From NCBI GenBank assembly GCA_964476375.1, contig CAYYZW010000324.1, positions 1-26,306 of the forward strand: a DNA stretch of 26,306 nucleotides, read 5' to 3'. The notes under the pieces are model-generated. The model saw only the letters and a program-made list of their open reading frames with translations, was not told the origin of the DNA and searched no databases. Positions 16,618-23,928 of this stretch are shown piece after piece. Position 1 is the first letter of the stretch. Each line of letters opens with the position of its first letter. The DNA is from SAT2750 sp964476375 (GTDB taxonomy: Bacteria; Planctomycetota; Planctomycetia; Pirellulales; Pirellulaceae). Position numbers and translations under genes: made by a program.

Positions 16618-16701
16618 CAGGGTACAGGATACCGTTTCATGCTCTTGGATAACCCCTTCCCGCGGGCTCACCAGACACCGCTCGAGAGCCTCCAGCGGCC
16701 C

Positions 16702-16730
16702 TTGTGAGGAGAAGGGGGCTGGGTTAGAAT
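16702..16730 (+). promoter_or_regulatory. Putative sigma70-type promoter of rplM-rpsI
   Basis: TTGTGA (16702-16707) and TAGAAT (16725-16730) are 17 nt apart, the ideal spacing, and the -10 lies 47 nt before the rplM GTG. This is the best-looking promoter in the window. Confidence 0.55.
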
Positions 16731-16776
16731 CGGCTGTTTCCCGTAGGAATAAACTGTTAAGCGTTGGAGTAGACAG

Positions 16777-17226
16777 GTGGCAGGCACACGGACTTACATG
16801 GCAAAAGCGGGGGAGGTCGAGCAAAAATGGCTGCTCGTGGACGCCAGCGATAAGATCGTCGGGCGATTGGCAACCCGGCTTGCCACGATCCTGATGGGCA
16901 AGCATCGTCCCACCTACACCCCTCACGTGGACACGGGTGATTTCGTGGTGGTGATTAACACCGAGAAAGTTGTTTTCTCTGGAAAGAAGTGGGATCAAAA
17001 AACATATACCTGGTATACCGGCTACCCGGGACAGCGTTCCATCACGGCGAGGCGACGACATGAGTTACAGCCCGAGCTGATACTGCGTGAGGCCGTCCGA
17101 CGGATGTTACCCAAGAACAAGCTTGGCAGGCAGATGCTCAAGAAATTAAAACTCTTTGTCGGGCCAGATCACACACACCAGGCACAGCAACCAGAACCAA
17201 TCAATTTCGATGAGACGAAAGACTAG
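16777..17226 (+). CDS. rplM: 50S ribosomal protein L13
   Basis: A 149-residue large-subunit protein that binds 23S rRNA early in assembly. It has the family core KWLLVDASDKIVGRLATRLA (22-41), LMGKHRPTYTPHVDTGDFVVVIN, the Lys-Trp/Tyr-rich YTGYPG segment and AVRRMLPKNKLGRQMLKKLK near residue 107-126. The start is GTG 16777, with GGAG about 9 nt upstream. The N-terminal MAKAGEVEQKW extension matches other planctomycete L13 proteins. It is followed by rpsI after 30 nt, the near-universal L13-S9 pair. Confidence 0.97.
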   Translation: MAGTRTYMAKAGEVEQKWLLVDASDKIVGRLATRLATILMGKHRPTYTPHVDTGDFVVVINTEKVVFSGKKWDQKTYTWYTGYPGQRSITARRRHELQPELILREAVRRMLPKNKLGRQMLKKLKLFVGPDHTHQAQQPEPINFDETKD

Positions 17227-17256
17227 CGACGAGCACGTTTTTCACGGTAGATAAGA

Positions 17257-17685
17257 ATGAGCACAAATGTTGAAGACCGTATCAAGAAGTGTAAAGCCAA
17301 TGGGGATGCGCTTGGTACGGGGAGACGCAAATCATCCGTGGCCCGGGTACGGATTCGTCCCGGGACAGGGTTGATCCAGATCAACAAGCGGACGCTGGAT
17401 GATTTTTTCTGTGTCGAGATGGATCGAAAAACCATCCTGGAAGTCCTCTCGACCGTCGAACAGGACAAGGACATTGATATCCTCATCAATGTCTCCGGGG
17501 GAGGCACAACCGGACAGGCTGGTGCCTGCCGCATGGGCCTGGCACGGGCTTTGGTCAGCTATAATCCTGACCTCTTCCCTCCACTCCGGGACGGTGGTTT
17601 CCTGACTCGTGACTCACGCATGAAGGAACGAAAGAAACCCGGTCGGCATGGAGCACGTCGCGGTACGCAGTTCTCCAAGCGTTAA
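17257..17685 (+). CDS. rpsI: 30S ribosomal protein S9
   Basis: A 142-residue small-subunit protein whose C-terminal tail reaches the P-site tRNA. GTGRRKSSVARVRIRPGTG (20-38) is the family start. GGGTTGQAGACRMGLARAL (about 91-109) and LTRDSRMKERKKPGRHGARR (about 117-136) are the standard conserved blocks, ending in the invariant Ser-Lys-Arg. It has a slightly long N-terminus of about 17 residues. It should be co-transcribed with rplM and possibly with the tRNA 27 nt downstream. Confidence 0.97.
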   Translation: MSTNVEDRIKKCKANGDALGTGRRKSSVARVRIRPGTGLIQINKRTLDDFFCVEMDRKTILEVLSTVEQDKDIDILINVSGGGTTGQAGACRMGLARALVSYNPDLFPPLRDGGFLTRDSRMKERKKPGRHGARRGTQFSKR

Positions 17686-17712
17686 ATAGATCCTCACCGG
17701 GTGGGCATCCAG

Positions 17713-17796
17713 GCGGGTGTGGCGGAACTGGCAGACGCGCATGGTTGAGGGCCATGTGGGGGCAACCCCGTGGAGGTTCGAGTCCTCTCACCCGCA
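17713..17796 (+). tRNA. tRNA-Leu (anticodon GAG)
   Basis: An 84-nt class II tRNA. The acceptor stem GCGGGTG pairs with CACCCGC, followed by discriminator A. The D stem is GCG/CGC with a GG-containing loop. The anticodon stem CATGG/CCATG encloses TTGAGGG (anticodon GAG, reading CUC/CUU). The long variable arm has a GGGG-GCAA-CCCC type hairpin, and the T arm is GGAGG-TTCGAGT-CCTCT. CCA is not encoded. Confidence 0.95.
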
Positions 17797-17940
17797 CTTC
17801 TTCACCCTCTTCTTTTGCGACCTCCTGCCTGTTTCCAGGAGTCAACCTGGCTTTTCCAAGCGCCGGCAAAACTGGCTCATGCTGCCCGGCTGGGATACCA
17901 TGGGTGGCAATTGAAAAAACTACCAGGGAGATTCGCATCC

Positions 17941-19386
17941 ATGTCATGTTACCTCCTCCGATGGCTCCTGCTCGCCAGTTGGATCCTCGTCCCATGCAGC
18001 CTCTCGGCCGCTCCTCCATTGACCCAGCAGAAGGGAGCGGAGGAACTGCGACGAGCCGTTGATTTCTTTCAACAGCATGTTTCGATCCAGGGAGGTTACC
18101 TCTGGCGTTACTCCGCCGATCTCACGCTTCGCGAGGGCGAGGGACGAGCTTCGAAAACGACCGCCTGGGTCCAGCCTCCCGGAACGCCCACGGTGGGAGA
18201 AGCATTTCTGCAGATCTACCGGAACACCGGTGACCGTTATTTCCTTTCTGCGGCCAGGAAGACCGCCATGGCACTTGTCCGCTGCCAGCTTAAGAGTGGA
18301 GGCTGGAGTTACCGAATCGAGTTTGATCCAGATGATCGAAAACGCTATTCGTACCGCCTCCTGGGAGAGAATGGCGGCTCTCAAAATACCACCACGCTGG
18401 ATGACAACACCACCCAGGCCGCCGTCCGTTTCCTGATGAATATCGACCAGCAGCTTGAATTCCAGGACGAGCAGATTCACAAGGCAGCACGCTACGCATT
18501 CCAATCCCTTCTGCGAGCCCAGTACCCCAATGGTGGCTGGCCCCAGCGATTTTCCAACTATCCGGATCCGGACAAGTTTCCCGTTCACAAGGCGAGTTAT
18601 CCCGAGACCTGGCCTCGCACCTATCCCGGTGTTGACTACCGTTCTTTCTACACCTTCAACGACAACACGATTGCCGATACCATCTCCCTGATGCTGGATG
18701 CCGCCGAGGTTTACCTCCAGCCAACCTACCGGAAGGCGGCGATCAGGGCAGGGGACTTCATACTCCTCTCCCAGATGCCCGACCCCCAGCCAGCATGGGC
18801 CCAGCAATACAACCACCAGGGTCACCCTGCCTGGGCACGCAAGTTTGAACCGCCGGCAGTGACCGGGGGTGAATCCCAGGGGATTCTCACAACCCTGTTG
18901 ATGCTCTACCGCCGAACAGGGGAAAAGAAATTTCTCGAGCCTGTTCCCCGGGCCCTGGCCTACTTGAAATCGTCCCTGCTGCCGGACGGGAAACTCGCCC
19001 GGTTCTACGAGCTCAAGACCAACCGGCCACTCTATTTCACGCGTGACTACCAGCTGGTTTACCACGACCGGGATCTTCCCACCCATTACGGCTTCCAGGT
19101 CGGTTCCAACCTGGAACGAATCTCCCGTCAATACGAGCAACTCCTGGAGCGTGGCCCCGACAAGGCACGCCCCGGCAATCTCCAGGTCCAGCGAGTCCAG
19201 CTGACAGCATCGCTGCGCATGGCTGCCGAGGAAGTGGTGGCCGCACTGGATGACCGGGGGGCATGGGTAGAAGAAGGTTCGCTGAAGTACCAGGCAGGTG
19301 GTGACAATGCCTCACGGATCATCAGCTGTCAAACTTTTATCCGCAATGCAACCCTGTTGAGCCGTTTTGTCGGTGCCCGCCCCTAG
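17941..19386 (+). CDS. Secreted pectate lyase, PL10-like (pectic acid lyase family)
   Basis: A 481-residue exported protein. It starts at ATG 17941 with a Sec signal peptide (RWLLLASWILVPCSLSAA), probably cleaved near residue 24; the longer frame upstream runs through the tRNA and is not coding. The mature part is an alpha-barrel of the Pec_lyase/PL10 type: NGGWPQRF (197-204), YTFNDNTIADTISLMLDAA (237-255), and PAWAQQYNHQGHPAWARKFEPPAVTGGES (about 285-312), which resembles the 'W.QQ.....PAWAR.YEPPS' block of PL10 enzymes. It would cleave polygalacturonate or a related uronate polymer by beta-elimination outside the cytoplasm. A similar LDDNTT motif at 153-158 echoes FNDNT. It converges on pepA. 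Catalytic residues were not verified, so another uronan substrate is possible. Confidence 0.8.
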   Translation: MSCYLLRWLLLASWILVPCSLSAAPPLTQQKGAEELRRAVDFFQQHVSIQGGYLWRYSADLTLREGEGRASKTTAWVQPPGTPTVGEAFLQIYRNTGDRYFLSAARKTAMALVRCQLKSGGWSYRIEFDPDDRKRYSYRLLGENGGSQNTTTLDDNTTQAAVRFLMNIDQQLEFQDEQIHKAARYAFQSLLRAQYPNGGWPQRFSNYPDPDKFPVHKASYPETWPRTYPGVDYRSFYTFNDNTIADTISLMLDAAEVYLQPTYRKAAIRAGDFILLSQMPDPQPAWAQQYNHQGHPAWARKFEPPAVTGGESQGILTTLLMLYRRTGEKKFLEPVPRALAYLKSSLLPDGKLARFYELKTNRPLYFTRDYQLVYHDRDLPTHYGFQVGSNLERISRQYEQLLERGPDKARPGNLQVQRVQLTASLRMAAEEVVAALDDRGAWVEEGSLKYQAGGDNASRIISCQTFIRNATLLSRFVGARP

Positions 19387-19404
19387 GGTTTCCCTGCCAT
19401 AGCC

Positions 19405-20874
19405 TCAGGGTGCCTCCGCTGCCAGCTGGCCGGCCAGTTCAACAAGCGTTCGAACCATGGCACCGGAACCTCCCGCATCGATCCAGGCCTTGGGCTTGTC
19501 CTGAAAAGCAGGGCCGGCGATATCAAGATGAATCCAGCTGGCCTCGCCCACGAATTCCTCCAGGAATTTTCCGGCAGTAATCGCTCCGCCCCAGCGCCCT
19601 TCACCGATGTTCTTGATATCTGCCACGTGACTACGGATCTGCTTGGAAAATTCCGGGAACATCGGCAGTTGCCAGGCACGTTCCCCACATCGGGCAGCGG
19701 TCGCAAGCAACCGATCGCACCAGTCCTGGTCGTTGGTCATCACACCACAGACATCGGTCCCGAGGGCCACCACGCAGGCACCGGTCAGGGTGGCCAGGTC
19801 GACCAGGTGGTCCGCCTCCTGCTCGAGGGCCACATCCAGCACATCCGCCAGGACCAGCCGGCCCTCGGCATCCGTGTTGAGTACTTCAATCGTCTTGCCA
19901 CTCCGTGCCGTGAGCACATCCCCCAGCTTGTACGATGAACCGCTGACCATGTTTTCCACCAGCCCGACCAGCCCAACGACATGGCAGGGAAGATCCAAAC
20001 GAGCAATTGCCTGCATGCTGCCGAGCACCGTCGCTGCACCGGCCATGTCACATTTCATCGCCTTCATCGACTCACTCGGCTTGAGCGAGAGTCCACCGGA
20101 ATCAAACGTGACCCCCTTCCCAACCAGTGCCAGGTGGGGATTGTCCCGGCCCGCGCCACGATGACGCAGGATCAGCAAGCGGGGTTCCCGCACCGACCCC
20201 TGGGAAACAGCCAGAAGTGACCCACACTTTTCTTCTTCCAGTTTTTGCTTGTCCCAGATCTCCAGTTCCAGGCCCGTTTCACTGGCGACCTGGGATGCAA
20301 CCTCGGCAAAGGACTCGGGGTAGATGATACCAGCCGGCTCATTGACCAGCCGGCGTGTCAGGTTGGTTGCCTCACCCAGCAGCAGGCCCTGGTCGACCGC
20401 GGCAGCATGGCCCGTCTGCCAGGCAAGTTCCTCGATCGCATACAGCTTGGTTTCTGCACGGTACAGGTCCTGCCCCACACAGCCCATCACCGCTCCGCTC
20501 ACCGCTGCACAGACCAGATCTTCTTCCCAGCCATCGACAAGCAGAAAAACAACACGTTCTCTTTTTTGTCCTGCCAGCAACTTGGCTGCGCTCCCCGCCG
20601 CGGTGGCGGCCGCTCCCCGGTCGAGTGTCCCGGGATCCCCCAGGCCTACGACGACCACATGGTCTGTCTCCAGGCCGGCAGGGGCAAGCCAGCTTGTGAG
20701 CGTGCCTCGACCCGTAGCAATCTCCCCGGATTCGATCAAGCGGGTCAACTGGCCACCTGCCAGGCTGTCAACCTGCGCGGCAATCCCATCCAGGGGGCTC
20801 CCCTCATGGACGCCCAGGACGAGGGCATCTGCCTGGATCTCATGAACTGGCTGTTCCGTTGCAATGACATGCAT
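19405..20874 (-). CDS. pepA: Leucyl aminopeptidase (M17 family)
   Basis: A 489-residue cytoplasmic dizinc aminopeptidase that trims N-terminal residues from peptides. The metal and catalytic residues are all present: Lys253, Asp258, Lys265 and Asp276 in the GKGVTFDSGGLSLKP...KCDMAGA block, and Asp335, Glu337 and Arg339 in the signature NTDAEGRL. These are the bovine lens enzyme positions shifted by +3. The N-terminal domain is of usual size. I prefer ATG 20874 (MHVIATEQ) to the in-frame GTG 20907, as the family fold begins directly there. It is divergent from the UbiD-family gene, and a TAGAAT -10 lies 58 nt upstream. Confidence 0.95.
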   Translation of the reverse strand: MHVIATEQPVHEIQADALVLGVHEGSPLDGIAAQVDSLAGGQLTRLIESGEIATGRGTLTSWLAPAGLETDHVVVVGLGDPGTLDRGAAATAAGSAAKLLAGQKRERVVFLLVDGWEEDLVCAAVSGAVMGCVGQDLYRAETKLYAIEELAWQTGHAAAVDQGLLLGEATNLTRRLVNEPAGIIYPESFAEVASQVASETGLELEIWDKQKLEEEKCGSLLAVSQGSVREPRLLILRHRGAGRDNPHLALVGKGVTFDSGGLSLKPSESMKAMKCDMAGAATVLGSMQAIARLDLPCHVVGLVGLVENMVSGSSYKLGDVLTARSGKTIEVLNTDAEGRLVLADVLDVALEQEADHLVDLATLTGACVVALGTDVCGVMTNDQDWCDRLLATAARCGERAWQLPMFPEFSKQIRSHVADIKNIGEGRWGGAITAGKFLEEFVGEASWIHLDIAGPAFQDKPKAWIDAGGSGAMVRTLVELAGQLAAEAP

Positions 20875-20931
20875 GGTTCGTGGAATACCTTTCCTGGGAC
20901 AAGTCACCTTGGCTCTGCACGTTGAACGGAT

Positions 20932-20959
20932 ATTCTAGGTTGTAAGGCCGGCGAGTAAA
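20932..20959 (-). promoter_or_regulatory. Putative promoter of pepA
   Basis: On the minus strand TTTACT (20959-20954) lies 16 nt before TAGAAT (20937-20932), 58 nt from the pepA ATG. The -35 matches the TTGACA consensus at only four positions. Confidence 0.4.
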
Positions 20960-21009
20960 GCAGCGGGAGCCATTCTGCCAACCTGCTCCCGACTGCTTAC
21001 CCGGCGCGT

Positions 21010-21015
21010 TAGAAT
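21010..21015 (+). promoter_or_regulatory. Possible -10 element of the UbiD-family gene
   Basis: TAGAAT, 51 nt before the ATG. No clear -35 is present at 16-18 nt. With the pepA promoter it forms a back-to-back arrangement in the 191-nt divergent gap, which otherwise shows nothing distinctive. Confidence 0.35.
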
Positions 21016-21065
21016 CAGGGTTTGCTGAAAGACAGCCCTTCTCGCCCTTCCGCGTCTGGAAAACG

Positions 21066-22904
21066 ATGGGTTACCACAACCTGCGACAGTGCATCACCGA
21101 TCTGCAAAGGACCGGTCAGCTCGTGACCATCGAGGAGCCGGTCCAGGCAGACCTGGAAGCAGCAGAGATTCACCGCCGCGTGAATCGCTCTGGTGGGCCT
21201 GCCATCCTGTTTAATAATGTTGTCGGCTGTTCCTTTCCGATGGTCTCCAACCTGTTTGGCACACTTGAGCGGGCACGCTTCCTCTTCCGCGACACCTTCG
21301 AACGGGTCCAGCGGCTGGTTGAATTGAAGTCGGATCCGTCCGCATTCTGGAAGCGGCCGGGGCGCTTCTGGAAATCCCCATGGCATGCCCTGGCAATGGT
21401 CCCCCGCAGCCCTCGCAGTGGGCCGATCCTGAGCAACGAGACGATCATCAGCCGGCTTCCCCAGCTTACAAGCTGGCCGGATGACGGCGGTGCCTTCGTT
21501 ACCCTGCCCCTGGTATACAGTGAAAATGCGGATCAGCCAGGACTCAAGAAATCCAACCTTGGCATGTACCGGATCCAGATCTCGGGAGGGGAGTATGAAC
21601 CGGACCAGGAAGTCGGGCTGCATTACCAGATTCATCGCGGTATCGGGGTCCACCACGAGGCAGCAATCCGGAACCATTCACCTTTCCGGGTGAACATCTT
21701 TGTGGGAGGAGCTCCGGCCATGATGCTGGCGGCCGTCATGCCGCTTCCGGAGAACATGTCCGAACTCGGTTTCGCAGGGGTCCTCTCCGGACACCGGATT
21801 GGCATGATACCGCATGCCGATTCTCTCCCTCTCTACGACCAGGCCGATTTCTGCATCAGCGGAACGATCCACCCCGACAAGCAGCTTCCGGAGGGCCCGT
21901 TCGGTGACCACCTCGGTTATTACAGCCTGGCCCACGATTTCCCTGTCCTCCAGGTAGAACGGGTCTACCACCGGTCAAAGCCAATCTGGCCGTTTACCGT
22001 TGTCGGCCGGCCCCCCCAGGAAGATACAGCTCTTGGAAAGCTGATCCATGAGTTAACCGGGCCTGTCATCCCCACGCTGATTCCCGGGCTGCGGGCGGTT
22101 CATGCGGTCGATGCAACCGGTGTCCACCCTTTGCTACTGGCCGTGGGAAGTGAGCGTTACGTTCCCTATGAAAAAGAAGCCAGGCCGCAGGAGCTCCTTA
22201 CCCAGGCCAATGCGATCCTCGGCCAGGGGCAGCTTTCGCTGGCGAAGTACCTGCTGATTGTCGATGGGCAGGATGATCCCCAACTGGATATCCAGGATAT
22301 CCCCGCTTTCCTGGATCACCTGTTACAACGCGTTGACTGGCAGCGGGATCTCCATTTCCAGACCAGGACCACGATCGACACACTGGATTACAGTGGCAGT
22401 GGCCTGAACCGGGGGTCCAAGCTCGTGATCGCGGCCCGTGGCCTGCCACGGCGGATCCTGGCGACCGATCTTCCGGTCAACTTCCAACTTCCCGACGGTT
22501 ACCACGAGCCACGGGTCTGCCTGCCAGGAATCCTGGCGGTTCGTGGCCCCAGCTGGAAGCCAGCCACTCAGGGGCAGACGACGGTTCATGATTTTTGCCT
22601 GGCATCGGCGACTAACAACGGCCTGGAGCAGTTCCCCCTGGTGGTGATCGTGGATGATTCTCGATTCACCGAAGAATCCATCAACAACTTTCTCTGGACC
22701 ACATTCACACGTAGCAATCCGGCCAGTGACATAGATGGAATCGGTGCATTTGTGACAAACAAGCACTGGGGATGTCATGGTTCACTGGTCATTGATGCCC
22801 GTGTTAAAACACACCATGCTCCGCCCCTGGTCGAGGATCCGGCGGTCAGCTCTCGCGTCGACGAGATGGCTACCCGGGGTGGTCCGATCGCACAATACCT
22901 TTGA
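21066..22904 (+). CDS. UbiD family decarboxylase
   Basis: A 612-residue prenylated-FMN-dependent (de)carboxylase. The triad typical of the family is recognisable: Arg169 in LGMYRIQI, Glu276, and Asp281 within the EGPFGDHLGYYS signature (276-287). Other blocks include GGPAILFNNV, GVHHEAAIRNHSPFRVNIFVGGAPA, GVLSGHRIGMIPHADS and the C-terminal NKHWGCHGSLVIDAR. At 612 aa it is longer than E. coli UbiD (497 aa) and closer to the long UbiD-like proteins proposed to decarboxylate a menaquinone precursor in futalosine-pathway organisms; that role is an inference. It needs prenyl-FMN from a UbiX flavin prenyltransferase, and no ubiX is in the window. ATG 21066 has no strong ribosome-binding site, but the family N-terminus (YHNLRQCITDL) begins right there. 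Confidence 0.92.
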   Translation: MGYHNLRQCITDLQRTGQLVTIEEPVQADLEAAEIHRRVNRSGGPAILFNNVVGCSFPMVSNLFGTLERARFLFRDTFERVQRLVELKSDPSAFWKRPGRFWKSPWHALAMVPRSPRSGPILSNETIISRLPQLTSWPDDGGAFVTLPLVYSENADQPGLKKSNLGMYRIQISGGEYEPDQEVGLHYQIHRGIGVHHEAAIRNHSPFRVNIFVGGAPAMMLAAVMPLPENMSELGFAGVLSGHRIGMIPHADSLPLYDQADFCISGTIHPDKQLPEGPFGDHLGYYSLAHDFPVLQVERVYHRSKPIWPFTVVGRPPQEDTALGKLIHELTGPVIPTLIPGLRAVHAVDATGVHPLLLAVGSERYVPYEKEARPQELLTQANAILGQGQLSLAKYLLIVDGQDDPQLDIQDIPAFLDHLLQRVDWQRDLHFQTRTTIDTLDYSGSGLNRGSKLVIAARGLPRRILATDLPVNFQLPDGYHEPRVCLPGILAVRGPSWKPATQGQTTVHDFCLASATNNGLEQFPLVVIVDDSRFTEESINNFLWTTFTRSNPASDIDGIGAFVTNKHWGCHGSLVIDARVKTHHAPPLVEDPAVSSRVDEMATRGGPIAQYL

Positions 22905-22959
22905 TAAATGGAGGGCCTACCCGGATCGGTGGTAACGCTCTCCAGGTAAACTGAAAAAC

Positions 22960-23832
22960 ATGCCTGGACTCATCCACTGGATGGACGATTTTCCGTTGCG
23001 AATTGCCATCCCTTTCGCTTTCTGGCTCTTCTGCTGTGGTGCCTGTATAGGCAGCTTTCTAAACGTCGTCGTTTACCGGCTACCCCTCGGCAAGAACCTC
23101 TCTCGCCCCCCCTCTTCCTGCCCGGCATGCGACCAGCGGATTCGCTGGTACGACAACATCCCGATTGTCAGCTGGATCTGTCTGAAAGCTCGATGCAGGA
23201 ACTGCAAGGAACCTATCGCCATACGGTACCTGCTCGTGGAAGGCATCGTGGCCAGCAGCTTCGTGCTGCTGGGCATAGCAGAACCGATCACCGCCGGCTC
23301 CGTGTTACCGGGTGATTACGAGATTCAGAACGTCACCATCTGGATGATCTTCCTGACTCACCTTGCCATGCTTACCACGCTGCTGGGAGCGGGGCTGATC
23401 TGGCGAGACCATGGTCGTGTTCCAGCACGGCTCTTTTCGACCCTGCTGGTCATCCTCGTGGTGGCCCAGCTTGTCGCTCCCGATTTTTATCCCCAGCTTG
23501 CCTCCGAGGGATCGGGACGTGGCATGACCCTGCTGGCCGGCCTGGCAACAGGCCTGCTCGCGGGCGGAGTACTCTTCCTCCTAGAAAGGCTGCTTTGCGG
23601 AAAGTCCAGCACGGCCGTCATCGCCTCGCTTGCTCTTGTTGGAATGGTGCTCGGCTGGCAACTTACCGCTCTGGCCATGGGCCTGGTCACCGTCTCCTAC
23701 CTGCTATTGCAGCTGGCCGCCGGACGAAGGCAGCCGCTTTCCGTACTGCTCTTCACCACAGCAGTCATCCTGCTGCTGATCGTTCGCTGGCAATGGTCGC
23801 TGGATCTTCTCTCTGCTGTATTTCCGACATGA
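22960..23832 (+). CDS. Prepilin peptidase (A24) homologue lacking both catalytic aspartates
   Basis: A 290-residue polytopic membrane protein. The N-terminal part is a clear type IV prepilin peptidase/N-methyltransferase head: GACIGSFLNVVVYRLP (27-42), then the zinc tetracysteine C54xxC57 ... C79xxC82 around RWYDNIPIVSWI. About seven hydrophobic helices follow. At the first catalytic site the usual D-x-D-x-x-x-x-P reads W148-R-D150-H-G-R-V-P155, so the first Asp is Trp. At the second, the GxGD position reads GKSST (214-218). The protease therefore looks inactive, while the cytoplasmic methyltransferase head appears intact. No pilin or secretion genes are adjacent. It follows the UbiD-family gene by 55 nt and may be co-transcribed. 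Confidence 0.82.
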   Translation: MPGLIHWMDDFPLRIAIPFAFWLFCCGACIGSFLNVVVYRLPLGKNLSRPPSSCPACDQRIRWYDNIPIVSWICLKARCRNCKEPIAIRYLLVEGIVASSFVLLGIAEPITAGSVLPGDYEIQNVTIWMIFLTHLAMLTTLLGAGLIWRDHGRVPARLFSTLLVILVVAQLVAPDFYPQLASEGSGRGMTLLAGLATGLLAGGVLFLLERLLCGKSSTAVIASLALVGMVLGWQLTALAMGLVTVSYLLLQLAAGRRQPLSVLLFTTAVILLLIVRWQWSLDLLSAVFPT

Positions 23833-23928
23833 TTGCGGATCCCCATTGTTTCGGGATGCCAAGGCCATTGAAAGTTGCCTACAATAGAAGAACCAGTGTT
23901 TGATTCATCTGCTGCACAGGGAATTGCC

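Noticed and set aside
17822..17841. CTCCTG/CAGGAG hairpin after the tRNA as an intrinsic terminator
   Set aside because: The 6-bp stem is not followed by a T run, so it is not a convincing terminator.
17944..19140. 398-codon minus-strand frame
   Set aside because: Antisense to the secreted lyase and lacking any family motif; composition rich in Gly, Val and Arg as expected of a GC-rich shadow.
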